Below are positions 15,779-23,767 of a DNA stretch of 33,639 nt, piece by piece. The translations under genes and the position numbers were made by a program. Position 1 is the first letter of the stretch, and every line of letters starts with the position of its first letter. The stretch is from Nitrospirota bacterium (GTDB taxonomy: Bacteria > Nitrospirota > JACRHL01): contig JAOUMB010000031.1 of NCBI GenBank assembly GCA_029881725.1, positions 1-33,639 of the forward strand, given 5' to 3'. Below the pieces are notes generated by a model. That model was not told the DNA's origin and ran no database searches. It was given only the letters and a program-made list of their open reading frames with translations.

Positions 15779-16750
15779 TCAGCCGACCCGGTCCTGCACC
15801 GGCTGCCGCTCGTTCTCGAGTTGGCCGCGCACCAGCATTTCGCCCAGCAGGCCGATGGAGAAGAACTGGATTCCGATCAGGATCAACACCCAGCCGCCCA
15901 CCATGATCGGCCGCAGGCGCATGGGGTAACCCATCATCCACTGGGCGGCGAAAAACAGGCTGACCCCGGTGCCGGCCATCAGGCACGCCAGCCCCACGGT
16001 GCCGAACAGGTGCAGGGGGCGGCGGCCGAACTTGACCAGAAACATGACGGTGACAAAGTCGAACAGCCCCTTCACGATGCGCGAGGCGCCGTAGTGGGAG
16101 GCGCCGTAACGGCGGGCATGGTGGCGGACCACCAGTTCACCCACCTGGAAGCCATTCCAGAACGCCAGCACCGGCAGGAAGCGGTGCATCTCACCGTATA
16201 CGCGCAGGTTATCGGTCACCTCGCGCCGGTAGGCCTTGAACCCGCAATTGAAGTCGTGCAGCCGGAGGCCGGAAAAATAGCCGGTCACGCCGTTGAATAT
16301 CCGGCTCATGAAGCGCTTTCCGAACGGATCCTTGCGCTCCTTTTTCCATCCGGAGACCACGTCGTACCCGTGTTCGGCCATGGCTTCCAGCATGCGCGGC
16401 ACCTCGTCCGGGTCGTCCTGCAGGTCCGCGTCCATGGTGACGATCACCTCTCCCATGGCGGCGCGGAAACCGGCCTCCAGGGCGGCGGATTTGCCCCGGT
16501 TCTTGCCGAAGCGGAGGGCCCGCACCCGCGGGTCGTGGCGGTTCAGTTCGCCGATCAGGTCAAAGGAACCGTCGGTGCTGCCGTCGTCCACGAACAGCAC
16601 CTCGAACTGACAGCCAACCCGCTCGGTGGCGGCGCAGATGCGGCGGTGCAGCTCCTTGAGGGATTCACGCTCGTTGAGCACCGGAATCACGTAGGAAAGG
16701 CGCGGCAGGGCGCCGCTTTCATACCTGCGATGGGGAACCGTTTCCATCAT
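15779..16750 (-). CDS. GT2 glycosyltransferase with two C-terminal membrane helices (DPM1/GtrB-like)
   Basis: A 323-residue polyprenyl-phosphate-sugar-synthase-type enzyme. It would load a sugar onto undecaprenyl phosphate for use on the periplasmic side. Motifs are YVIPVLNE (residues 20-27), FVDDGSTDGS (53-62), GKNRGKSAALEAGF (82-95) and the metal-binding MDADLQDDP (Asp107, Asp109). The NCGFKAYRR segment follows. Two membrane helices near residues 230-255 and 270-300 anchor it, as in GtrB. It starts ATG-ATG and overlaps the upstream GT2 gene by 4 nt. Such enzymes normally feed GT-C transferases; the two TMTC-like proteins upstream in the block are candidates (inference). Confidence 0.9.
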   Translation of the reverse strand: MMETVPHRRYESGALPRLSYVIPVLNERESLKELHRRICAATERVGCQFEVLFVDDGSTDGSFDLIGELNRHDPRVRALRFGKNRGKSAALEAGFRAAMGEVIVTMDADLQDDPDEVPRMLEAMAEHGYDVVSGWKKERKDPFGKRFMSRIFNGVTGYFSGLRLHDFNCGFKAYRREVTDNLRVYGEMHRFLPVLAFWNGFQVGELVVRHHARRYGASHYGASRIVKGLFDFVTVMFLVKFGRRPLHLFGTVGLACLMAGTGVSLFFAAQWMMGYPMRLRPIMVGGWVLILIGIQFFSIGLLGEMLVRGQLENERQPVQDRVG

Positions 16751-17754
16751 CGGGAGTCCTCCTCGCTGGCGCTATCCGTCCCCGGTTTCCGGTAGGCCAT
16801 GCGCCGGGTCAGGTAAAGGACGTTTTCCACCAGCTTGCGGTTGTTGGCAATCAGGTCCGCCACCACCCCCAGCACGCACACCTGAAAGCCCATGATGATC
16901 AGGATGGCCGCCAGAATCAGCGACTGGATGTGCCCCTCCCCCTCCCCGATGGCGTACAGGTAGATAAAGCGCACCCCGGGAATCATCCCCAGCAGCAACA
17001 GAAGGCCGCCGATGAACGTAAACATGCGCAACGGCTTGTACATGGTGAAGACGCGCAGCATGGTGGAGGCGGAACGCTTCAGGTAGCTGGGAATGGAGCG
17101 GAACAGTCGGCTCTTTCGCAGCATGGGGTTGGTGCGCACCGGCACGTGGGTCAACGCCATCGACTGGCGCCCCGCCTGGATGATGGTTTCCAGGGTGTAG
17201 GTGAACTCGGACACCACGTTGATGCGCAACGCCGCCTCGCGGCTGTAGGCGCGGAAACCGGAGGTGGTGTCCGGCACTTCGGTGCCGGACAGCTGCCGCA
17301 CCACCCAGCTGCCCCAGAACTGGAGCTGCTTCTTGGCAAAGGAAAAGTGGGCGATGGTCTGCGGCTCCCGGTCGCCGATCACCACGTCGGCGCGCCCGTC
17401 GACAATGGGCCGTACCAGTTTTTCGATGTCGGGCCCGTAATACTGGTTGTCGGCGTCGGTGTTGACGATGATATCGGCCCCGTGGGTAAGGGCGTATTCC
17501 ATTCCGGCGCAAAACGCCCGGGCCAGCCCCTTGTTGGAGGTGAAACGGACCACGTGATGCACCCCCAGTTCGCGGGCCACCTGGCTGGTGCGGTCGGTGG
17601 AACCGTCGTCAATCACTAGGTACTCGATGCAATCCACTCCGTCCAGTTTCCGGGGCAGATCGCCGATGGTGACCGGGAGGGTTTCCTCCTCGTTCAGGCA
17701 GGGAATCTGGATGATCAGTTTGATGGGGGGGGTGACCGTCACAACGCATTCCAC
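16747..17754 (-). CDS. GT2 glycosyltransferase with C-terminal membrane helices
   Basis: A 335-residue GT-A transferase related to the next gene but clearly distinct. Motifs are IIQIPCLNEEETL (residues 14-26), VIDDGSTDRT (47-56), SNKGLARAF (73-81), the DXD motif NTDADNQY (Asp100, Asp102), and PDTTSGFRAYSREA. Two hydrophobic helices at about 247-270 and 283-308 anchor the C-terminus. Proteins of this form are usually dolichol/undecaprenyl-phosphate mannose-type synthases. The start is GTG, with GGAAGG 8 nt upstream; that ribosome site lies in the loop and stem of a hairpin (17759-17775). It overlaps the following gene by 4 nt. Confidence 0.9.
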   Translation of the reverse strand: MECVVTVTPPIKLIIQIPCLNEEETLPVTIGDLPRKLDGVDCIEYLVIDDGSTDRTSQVARELGVHHVVRFTSNKGLARAFCAGMEYALTHGADIIVNTDADNQYYGPDIEKLVRPIVDGRADVVIGDREPQTIAHFSFAKKQLQFWGSWVVRQLSGTEVPDTTSGFRAYSREAALRINVVSEFTYTLETIIQAGRQSMALTHVPVRTNPMLRKSRLFRSIPSYLKRSASTMLRVFTMYKPLRMFTFIGGLLLLLGMIPGVRFIYLYAIGEGEGHIQSLILAAILIIMGFQVCVLGVVADLIANNRKLVENVLYLTRRMAYRKPGTDSASEEDSR

Positions 17755-17758
17755 AAAA

Positions 17759-17775
17759 CGGGCCTTCCGGGCCCG
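17759..17775 (-). promoter_or_regulatory. Hairpin covering the ribosome site of the glycosyltransferase operon
   Basis: CGGGCC/GGCCCG stem (6 bp, 17759-17764 with 17770-17775) and a 5-nt loop. Read on the minus strand it is followed by T4 and then the GTG start at 17754. The GGAAGG ribosome site falls in the loop and right arm, so the stem could block translation or act as a weak terminator after the lipoprotein gene. Confidence 0.5.
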
Positions 17776-17785
17776 GACAAACCAC

Positions 17786-17807
17786 CGTTCCGCCTTTTAT
17801 CGGAACG
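17786..17807. repeat. 7-bp perfect hairpin downstream of the large lipoprotein gene
   Basis: CGTTCCG (17786-17792) and CGGAACG (17801-17807) with an 8-nt loop. It lies 39 nt after the minus-strand stop at 17846. There is no U-tract immediately after it on the minus strand, so termination would be weak; read-through into the glycosyltransferases is likely. Confidence 0.5.
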
Positions 17808-17845
17808 AAAACCCGCACACAAAACCGGTATCTTACGCATTTCCG

Positions 17846-20800
17846 TCACGGGGTGCACGGCGCGGCCGGATTGAGCGGCTCGCGCAGGCGCACCATGGTG
17901 TCGGACAGGTTGGCGGGCAGGATGATGTCATACACCCCCGCAACCGCCAGTTCCTCGGTGGACATAACACACCCTCCGGTGGCGGAGAACGTCACCTCGA
18001 TGCCCGACTGGGACGCACCCACCGCATCGGTCACCTTTCCCTGCAGCAGCACGCCGTCCGGATCCGATCCCACCAGCACGCTCATCCGCGCGAAGGAGGC
18101 CTCTCCCGCACGCACCATGAAGCGCCGGTTGCCATTGCTGCCATCCACCGCCGAGGCCCACACGTTTCCTGGCGGCACGTTCAGCGCAATAAAACGGCCC
18201 GATAAATCGGTGGTGGACCGGACGGCCAGATTGCCACCGCTGTCCAGGTAAAACAGATCCGGAACAGAATTGCCATCCACGTCGGCCACCTGCACGCGAA
18301 TGCCGTCCTGGGGGGGTTGGGTGCCGCTGAACACCGTCAGGTCGTGGGTGGTCTGGTTGGTAATCACCAGGTCGGATCCACCGCCCTCGTCGAAGTTGTC
18401 CACCACCACATCGGAGGGTGTCCCTCCGGTGGACAGGGCGGGCCTCCGGCATACCGGCAGATTGCACTGCCAATAAATGAACCGGGTCTGGGTCACGGGG
18501 TCCAGGTCCTGGCCCAGATACACGGTAACGGTATTGGTTCCGGGACACATCACCAGCAGGTCGGTCCAGCGGTCCGAGTTGATATTGGCCACCTTCATGC
18601 GGCGGGCGTTGCACCCGGGATCCAGGTTGATGGGCGCGACGATCTCCATGGACCCGGTGGGCAGGACATCCCACACCTGCACCTGATTGGCACCCCGGCT
18701 CAACACGATGTACTCCAGATCCCGGTCCACCTTGACATCGCCGTTCCGGTCCAGGTCGAGGCGCAGGATGTCGGAGGGGTTGGTGCCCGCGGACAAAAAC
18801 AGGGGCTGTTCCCGCACCAGGCCCGCACCGGTGTTGGCGTAGGTTTCCACCCGCTGATCCAGTTCCATGGAAACGATCACATCGTCACGGGGATTCGGGG
18901 TGGTGAGCCGCCCGGTGGAGCTTATCAGCTTGTGCACATCCCGCACCACCATGGCCGAAGGGGAGGTTCCGTCCAGGGGAAACGGCGAATAGTCCGCCTC
19001 CACGTAGCGGCGGTCCTCACCGCGGATGAAAATCGACAGGGAGGGGGAACCGCCGGCGTTCAACACCACCACGTCGTCCCGGTCGCCGTCGGCGTCCATA
19101 TCGCCCAGTTCGATGGCGATGGGGGTGGATCCGGTCAGCAGGCGGCGGCTGCGGTCCTCGCGGAAGGAGCCGCGGATGGTGCCGAGCAGCACGGTCACAT
19201 CGCCGGAACTGGCCCCCTGATTGAGCACCAGAATATCACCCACCGCATCCCCGTTGACCTCGGTTCCCACCAGGTCCACCGGGGTCAGCCCGACCGGGTA
19301 GGTTCCCGCAGTGGCGAAGCGCCCGTCCGGGGTCCCGAAATAGACGGAAACGTCGTCCGAGTCCCCATTTGCAACCAGCAGATCGGGAAGGTCATCGCCG
19401 TTCATGATGGAAGACGCCACGGCGGTGGGGCCGCGCACCCCGCCGGAGATTACCCATTCGGTTCCCGGGCCGTTTTTCCAGGTGCTCACCTGCACTTCTC
19501 CGATCACCACCCCCAGATTCGGATCTTGCACCACCGGGTTGCCGGATGCGGCCAGTTGCTGCTCCAGCATTGCCAGGCGCTGCTGCGACAACCCGACCAG
19601 TTCAACCCCGCCCTTGTTCGTGCCGCCGGTGGTGACCGCCAGATTGTGGGTGGGCAGATAGTTGCCCAGGGGATTGGCCGACACGATGAAGTCACCGGCG
19701 ATCCTGAGCCGCGCCTGAAAGGTGCCGTCTCCCTTGGTGAGTTCCGTCAGGTACCCGCCCTGGGATGTCAGATCGCGGGACGGCTCGCCCCGGAAGGTGA
19801 GGGGGGTGCCCCCGACGGGCATGCCGTCCAGATCCCGGAGCACGCCGGACAGGGTGATCTGTTCCTCCGGCGCATCGCCGACCACCAGGGATCCCATGGC
19901 CGTGACCCCGCCCGGATACACCCGAACGGTGCGGCTTCCGGTATCGTTATGGGACACCACGTGCACCAAAACCAACCCCGGCGGCACGTTGAACACCACA
20001 AATTCCCCCTGAAGGGAGGTGGACTGCAACCGCTGCGGCAGCCCGACGGAATCCAGATAGCGGATATCCCCCACCGGGATCCCGCTGTCGTTGTACACGC
20101 GCAGTTCGATGTCCGGGGTGGTGCCGAGAGTTCTGGAATTCAAAATCCGCCCCACCAGAATGCCCAGGCCCGGGTCCACCTGCACCCCCGCCACGGCGGC
20201 CATCGCCTCGATTTCCGAGCGGGTGAACACCTGAAGGTTACGCACCACCTCCGCCCCGCCGCTGGGCAGGAATTCCATGCCGCTGGTTCCCACCAACTGG
20301 TAGGTGTCCACATAGTTGGAGCGTCCCGGAAGGCTGCCCACCCTGGCCACGTAATCCCCGGCAATCGGCAGGTTCGAGGCGGTCAGATTGTATTGGTCGA
20401 ACGGGTCGGGACGGTACTGGGAAAGAATTGCATATTCACCACCGGAAAACACCGTACGCTCGCGGATCGGGCCGTCGTAACGGCCCGGTCCGGCGCTGTA
20501 TCCGCCAATGTCCACCACCACGTCGGAAACCGGCGTGGACAGGTCCGAGAGGGTCATGCTGCCGCGCAGGGAAAACTCGGTGACCCCCACGGGGGATTCG
20601 CCCTGTTTCGCCGAGGCCACCCTTACTTCCGCAAGTGTGGCCCCATCGGGAAACACGCTGACCACGGTGGCCCCGCTCTTAACCGTGCGCGATCCGCTCC
20701 CGTCCGTATATGCGCTGCCACGGACAAAGATCGGGCCGGGCGGAAGGTCAAAGGCGACAAAATAGGAGGTGCCTTCCGCCTGGGCCTTGTTGATTTGCCG

Positions 20801-21859
20801 GTCATACAGAATCGCCCTGCCCATTCGGTACTGGCCCACCGGCTGGCCATCGAAGGTGGAGAAGCTGAGGCGCCCGTGGACTTGCGGATTGTCCCCGGTA
20901 AAGACCCGGCCCAGAATCATGCCGGTACCCGGCTGTGGCGTGATGCCGGTATCCTGAAGCCATCCGGCCACCCGGTCGTCCGACAGCATGAAGAAGTCCC
21001 GGGTCAGGTCCACCGCCCCGTTCAGGTCCGCCAGGTAGGTGTTGATGAGCTGATAGGTGGGCACGTGGCCCTCGGCTTCGCCCTTGATCATGAACTGGCT
21101 GCTGGACGGAAGCTTGAAGCGGAACCCCACCAGCGGGGTCACCTGCAAAAATCCCTGGTCATCGGAAAAACGGGTATCGCCCTGCAGGCCGACACCGCTG
21201 ACGGACACCGGGAACACGTTGCCCAGGGTGACCCAGTCCTGGATGGCGCCGGTCAGGCCGATCTCCGCGATAATCACCGGCACCGTGGTCACCGGCTTGA
21301 CGGAAATGCTGCCCGCAAAGGACGCTACACGCCCCACTCCCAGTCCCCCCTTGGAGGCGATGACGAAGGTCTCTCCGGGGGGAACGTTGAACACGGTAAA
21401 GGACCCCTTGGCGGCAGTGCCTTCCTCGGCTCCGAAATCCGGGACCCCACCCAGGCCGTTGTAAAAGACATCCGGCAGCACATTGCCGTCAAAATCGCGC
21501 AGCTCCAGCAGCACCGACGGAATCGGCGTGGCCCCGAATACGGTATACCCGCTCAGCACGCCCCCGGAAACATCGGCGGACACGTTGGCGGCGGACAGCA
21601 GGTTGGCCAGGTCCGCATGGGAGAAAATACGCAGGTCCGCCCCCCGGTCGCGGCCGACCTTGCTGCCGCGATCCCGGTCGCCGGTGGGAAAATCAAAGTT
21701 GAACGTTTCCACAAATGGCACGTCGCGAACACCGGAGGACTCCGGGCTGCCCGGAAACGGCGCGGCGCCGCACCCGCTCAACGCGAGCGCAACCGCCAGC
21801 GCAAGCAGGGCGCCAAGCCCCCGGTGCCGCAGGTCAGAACTGGTACGCAACCTCAACAT
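17846..21859 (-). CDS. giant modular lipoprotein: four PPG modules, the last split by a seven-bladed FG-GAP propeller
   Basis: A 1337-residue lipoprotein. The signal ends in ALSGC with lipidated Cys30. Four related modules follow. Each begins with a short helix and a P-x-x-G-x-(I/V)-x-G-x-(V/I) strand (clear at ~307, ~562 and ~779; weaker at ~98) and has an (N/D)-(V/L)-PPG turn (158-162, 371-375, 624-628, 1227-1231) with Ig/carboxypeptidase-regulatory-like beta flanks. Residues ~811-1180 are seven FG-GAP/VCBS-type repeats with DxDxDG-like calcium loops, placed inside module 4. The DxDGNxxPDxFYxxxGG segment occurs in both modules 1 and 4. The start at ATG 21859 lies within the end of the DUF1302 gene (26-nt overlap), with only a weak ribosome site. 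Likely anchored in the outer membrane and exposed, as a binding or scaffold protein (inference). Confidence 0.88.
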   Translation of the reverse strand: MLRLRTSSDLRHRGLGALLALAVALALSGCGAAPFPGSPESSGVRDVPFVETFNFDFPTGDRDRGSKVGRDRGADLRIFSHADLANLLSAANVSADVSGGVLSGYTVFGATPIPSVLLELRDFDGNVLPDVFYNGLGGVPDFGAEEGTAAKGSFTVFNVPPGETFVIASKGGLGVGRVASFAGSISVKPVTTVPVIIAEIGLTGAIQDWVTLGNVFPVSVSGVGLQGDTRFSDDQGFLQVTPLVGFRFKLPSSSQFMIKGEAEGHVPTYQLINTYLADLNGAVDLTRDFFMLSDDRVAGWLQDTGITPQPGTGMILGRVFTGDNPQVHGRLSFSTFDGQPVGQYRMGRAILYDRQINKAQAEGTSYFVAFDLPPGPIFVRGSAYTDGSGSRTVKSGATVVSVFPDGATLAEVRVASAKQGESPVGVTEFSLRGSMTLSDLSTPVSDVVVDIGGYSAGPGRYDGPIRERTVFSGGEYAILSQYRPDPFDQYNLTASNLPIAGDYVARVGSLPGRSNYVDTYQLVGTSGMEFLPSGGAEVVRNLQVFTRSEIEAMAAVAGVQVDPGLGILVGRILNSRTLGTTPDIELRVYNDSGIPVGDIRYLDSVGLPQRLQSTSLQGEFVVFNVPPGLVLVHVVSHNDTGSRTVRVYPGGVTAMGSLVVGDAPEEQITLSGVLRDLDGMPVGGTPLTFRGEPSRDLTSQGGYLTELTKGDGTFQARLRIAGDFIVSANPLGNYLPTHNLAVTTGGTNKGGVELVGLSQQRLAMLEQQLAASGNPVVQDPNLGVVIGEVQVSTWKNGPGTEWVISGGVRGPTAVASSIMNGDDLPDLLVANGDSDDVSVYFGTPDGRFATAGTYPVGLTPVDLVGTEVNGDAVGDILVLNQGASSGDVTVLLGTIRGSFREDRSRRLLTGSTPIAIELGDMDADGDRDDVVVLNAGGSPSLSIFIRGEDRRYVEADYSPFPLDGTSPSAMVVRDVHKLISSTGRLTTPNPRDDVIVSMELDQRVETYANTGAGLVREQPLFLSAGTNPSDILRLDLDRNGDVKVDRDLEYIVLSRGANQVQVWDVLPTGSMEIVAPINLDPGCNARRMKVANINSDRWTDLLVMCPGTNTVTVYLGQDLDPVTQTRFIYWQCNLPVCRRPALSTGGTPSDVVVDNFDEGGGSDLVITNQTTHDLTVFSGTQPPQDGIRVQVADVDGNSVPDLFYLDSGGNLAVRSTTDLSGRFIALNVPPGNVWASAVDGSNGNRRFMVRAGEASFARMSVLVGSDPDGVLLQGKVTDAVGASQSGIEVTFSATGGCVMSTEELAVAGVYDIILPANLSDTMVRLREPLNPAAPCTP

Positions 21860-23636
21860 AGGCCCTCGAAGTGTTCTGGAAAAATCCGGCAAAATGGAAC
21901 TGCCCCGGCAGCGGCTCGCCCCGTGGCCCCACATCGGCGATGTCCCCCTCCATGATATCGGCGCCCACACTCAGCTTGACCCGCTGGGTCATGAGGATAT
22001 CCACCCGGGGACGCCACACCCACTCCTTGTCGTTGATAAAGTGAATCACCAGCATCTGGGCGGTCACGATGTTGTCCAGGAAGGTCTTGCGCACAAATCC
22101 GGCATGCACCGTATCCACCGGGTCGGCAATGATGGACGGGTGATAGTCGAGAATGGTCGCGCGCAGGTACTGGACTGAAAAATCGATCCCGAAATAGGCA
22201 AAGTCCGCATTCACCGCCCATTTGTAATAGTCGCGCTGCAACGCGCCGCCGGACGCGTCCGGCGGCAGCGGATACTTGGGGTCGAGGAAGGTGCCGAACA
22301 CCTTGCCGTGCACGTAGGCGGCCTCGGCGCTCATGATGAACGGGCCGATGGAGCGCGACATGGAAATACCGGGAATTTTCAGGCGCGGCGGCACGGGAAT
22401 AAAGTCGACGGTGGGGGTCTGACCGAACTCCGCGTCCGCCCCCACCCCGCGCACGGTGCGGAAAGCGGCCGGAAAGTCGTCCCAGGTGTCCAGATAGCTG
22501 GTGGTCATGTCCGCACCGAACAGGCTGAAGCTGTAGCGCAGCCCGTACTCCGCGTTTTCCACACCGGATTTCGGCACCCGCAGCCCGGGCAGGTACTGGA
22601 ACTGCTCGAACTCGGTCCCCACCGGAGCCGGCTTGTGAGGCTGCACCTCCGGAATCCACAGGAACTGCAGGCTGGAGTTGCTCAGGTAATAGTCGTAGCG
22701 CACCATGAACAGCGGCACGTAGCGGTCCACCACCTCGCGCAGGATGAATTCCTTGAAGTCCAGCGGGTTGACCTCGTCGGTCACGCGGGAGCCCTCCACC
22801 ACGCCCCAGCGCACAATCTGCCGCCCCACCCGCAGGTCGGAGGCACTGAAATGCACGTCCATAAACCATTCGCGCAGTTCGATCTGGGTTTGCACCACCT
22901 CCACCAGCCGCACGTTCTCCACGGTCAACTGGTCGATCAGTTCCGGGGTCTGCTCCTCGGTCAGGATGGTGGTGGGGCCGTGGCGGGGATGGATGGTATC
23001 CACATCCTCCAGGTCGTACACCGCATCGTAGGCGACCCGGGGCACGGTCTTCAGTTCCATCATGCCGCCGATGGGGGTGAAGGTTTCCATGCGCACCACG
23101 TTCAACACCTTGGAAAAAGCGGCCGGATTCACATAGCGGTAGGCGGTTTCGTTGCGCAGGTAACCGGTCACCGTGGTGCCGGTCGCTCCCAGGAACCGAT
23201 CGACCAGACCGCCGCCAGCCGCCTCCTCTTCGCCCAACGCGTCACTGCCGCCGACAAAAATATCGTCCCCACCCCCGCCACCACCGAAAAAAATATCGTC
23301 ACCGCCGTCATCCTGGCCGGAACCAGCGTCCTCGGCGGGTGCGCTGGGAGCGGGATAGGCATCGGCGGGCAACGCCGGAGCCGCCGGCGCCCGGAGCGAC
23401 TGCCCGGCCTGGGCCGGCACGGGGATGCCCCCCACCAGTACGCAGAGCAGCACCGGAACGGCCCACGCCCCACGCCTGAACCCGCCAAGCGGATGCACCA
23501 AAAGGGAAAACAGGTGCCGCCATTGGATGAAGACGGGCCGTTCCACGGAACGGGAGCCCCCCCCCTCGACCGCCGGATTACTGGCAGCCCGCGTGACACA
23601 CGCCCCGATGACGGGATTATTTCCCTTTGTTTTCAA
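21834..23636 (-). CDS. DUF1302-like outer-membrane beta-barrel protein
   Basis: A 600-residue barrel protein. A signal region (about residues 50-77) has two Arg, a VPVLLCVLVGG core and an AQA|G cleavage site. A low-complexity linker follows with two DDIF motifs (residues 113 and 124) in a Gly/Asp-rich stretch. From ~150 on, alternating amphipathic strands lead to a terminal Phe, and GRQIVRWG...DEVNPLDFKEF matches the core of DUF1302 proteins. Family members are often associated with DUF1329 proteins and lipid/RND export; no DUF1329 gene is here. The TTG at 23636 gives an overlong leader; GTG at 23546 (570 aa) or a start nearer the hydrophobic core is possible. The gene overlaps the lipoprotein gene, so the two products may form a pair. 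Confidence 0.82.
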   Translation of the reverse strand: MKTKGNNPVIGACVTRAASNPAVEGGGSRSVERPVFIQWRHLFSLLVHPLGGFRRGAWAVPVLLCVLVGGIPVPAQAGQSLRAPAAPALPADAYPAPSAPAEDAGSGQDDGGDDIFFGGGGGGDDIFVGGSDALGEEEAAGGGLVDRFLGATGTTVTGYLRNETAYRYVNPAAFSKVLNVVRMETFTPIGGMMELKTVPRVAYDAVYDLEDVDTIHPRHGPTTILTEEQTPELIDQLTVENVRLVEVVQTQIELREWFMDVHFSASDLRVGRQIVRWGVVEGSRVTDEVNPLDFKEFILREVVDRYVPLFMVRYDYYLSNSSLQFLWIPEVQPHKPAPVGTEFEQFQYLPGLRVPKSGVENAEYGLRYSFSLFGADMTTSYLDTWDDFPAAFRTVRGVGADAEFGQTPTVDFIPVPPRLKIPGISMSRSIGPFIMSAEAAYVHGKVFGTFLDPKYPLPPDASGGALQRDYYKWAVNADFAYFGIDFSVQYLRATILDYHPSIIADPVDTVHAGFVRKTFLDNIVTAQMLVIHFINDKEWVWRPRVDILMTQRVKLSVGADIMEGDIADVGPRGEPLPGQFHFAGFFQNTSRAYVEVAYQF

Positions 23637-23767
23637 TTAGCTACTTTACCGACTCCGGAGGTCCGACACGTACGTACATGATACTCTCCGGATAGAGAAG
23701 CAAAAACGATTCCTTTTTGCCCATCCGATGACGGTTCATCCGCCCTGGATCCGGGCACGGACGCCCG
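23637..23767 (-). promoter_or_regulatory. AT-rich spacer with hairpin and a weak promoter candidate
   Basis: The 131-nt gap before the DUF1302 gene is AT-richer than its flanks. GCAAAAA (23700-23706) pairs with TTTTTGC (23714-23720). On the minus strand a TATCAT box (about 23679-23684) could be a -10, but the -35 at 17 nt is poor. It may separate the TPR genes from the barrel/lipoprotein pair transcriptionally. Confidence 0.35.

Noticed and set aside
18317-21955. Long plus-strand open frame antisense to the giant lipoprotein
   Set aside because: No recognisable motifs, biased His/Gly/Gln composition, and it opposes a gene with clear signal peptide, repeats and PPG modules.
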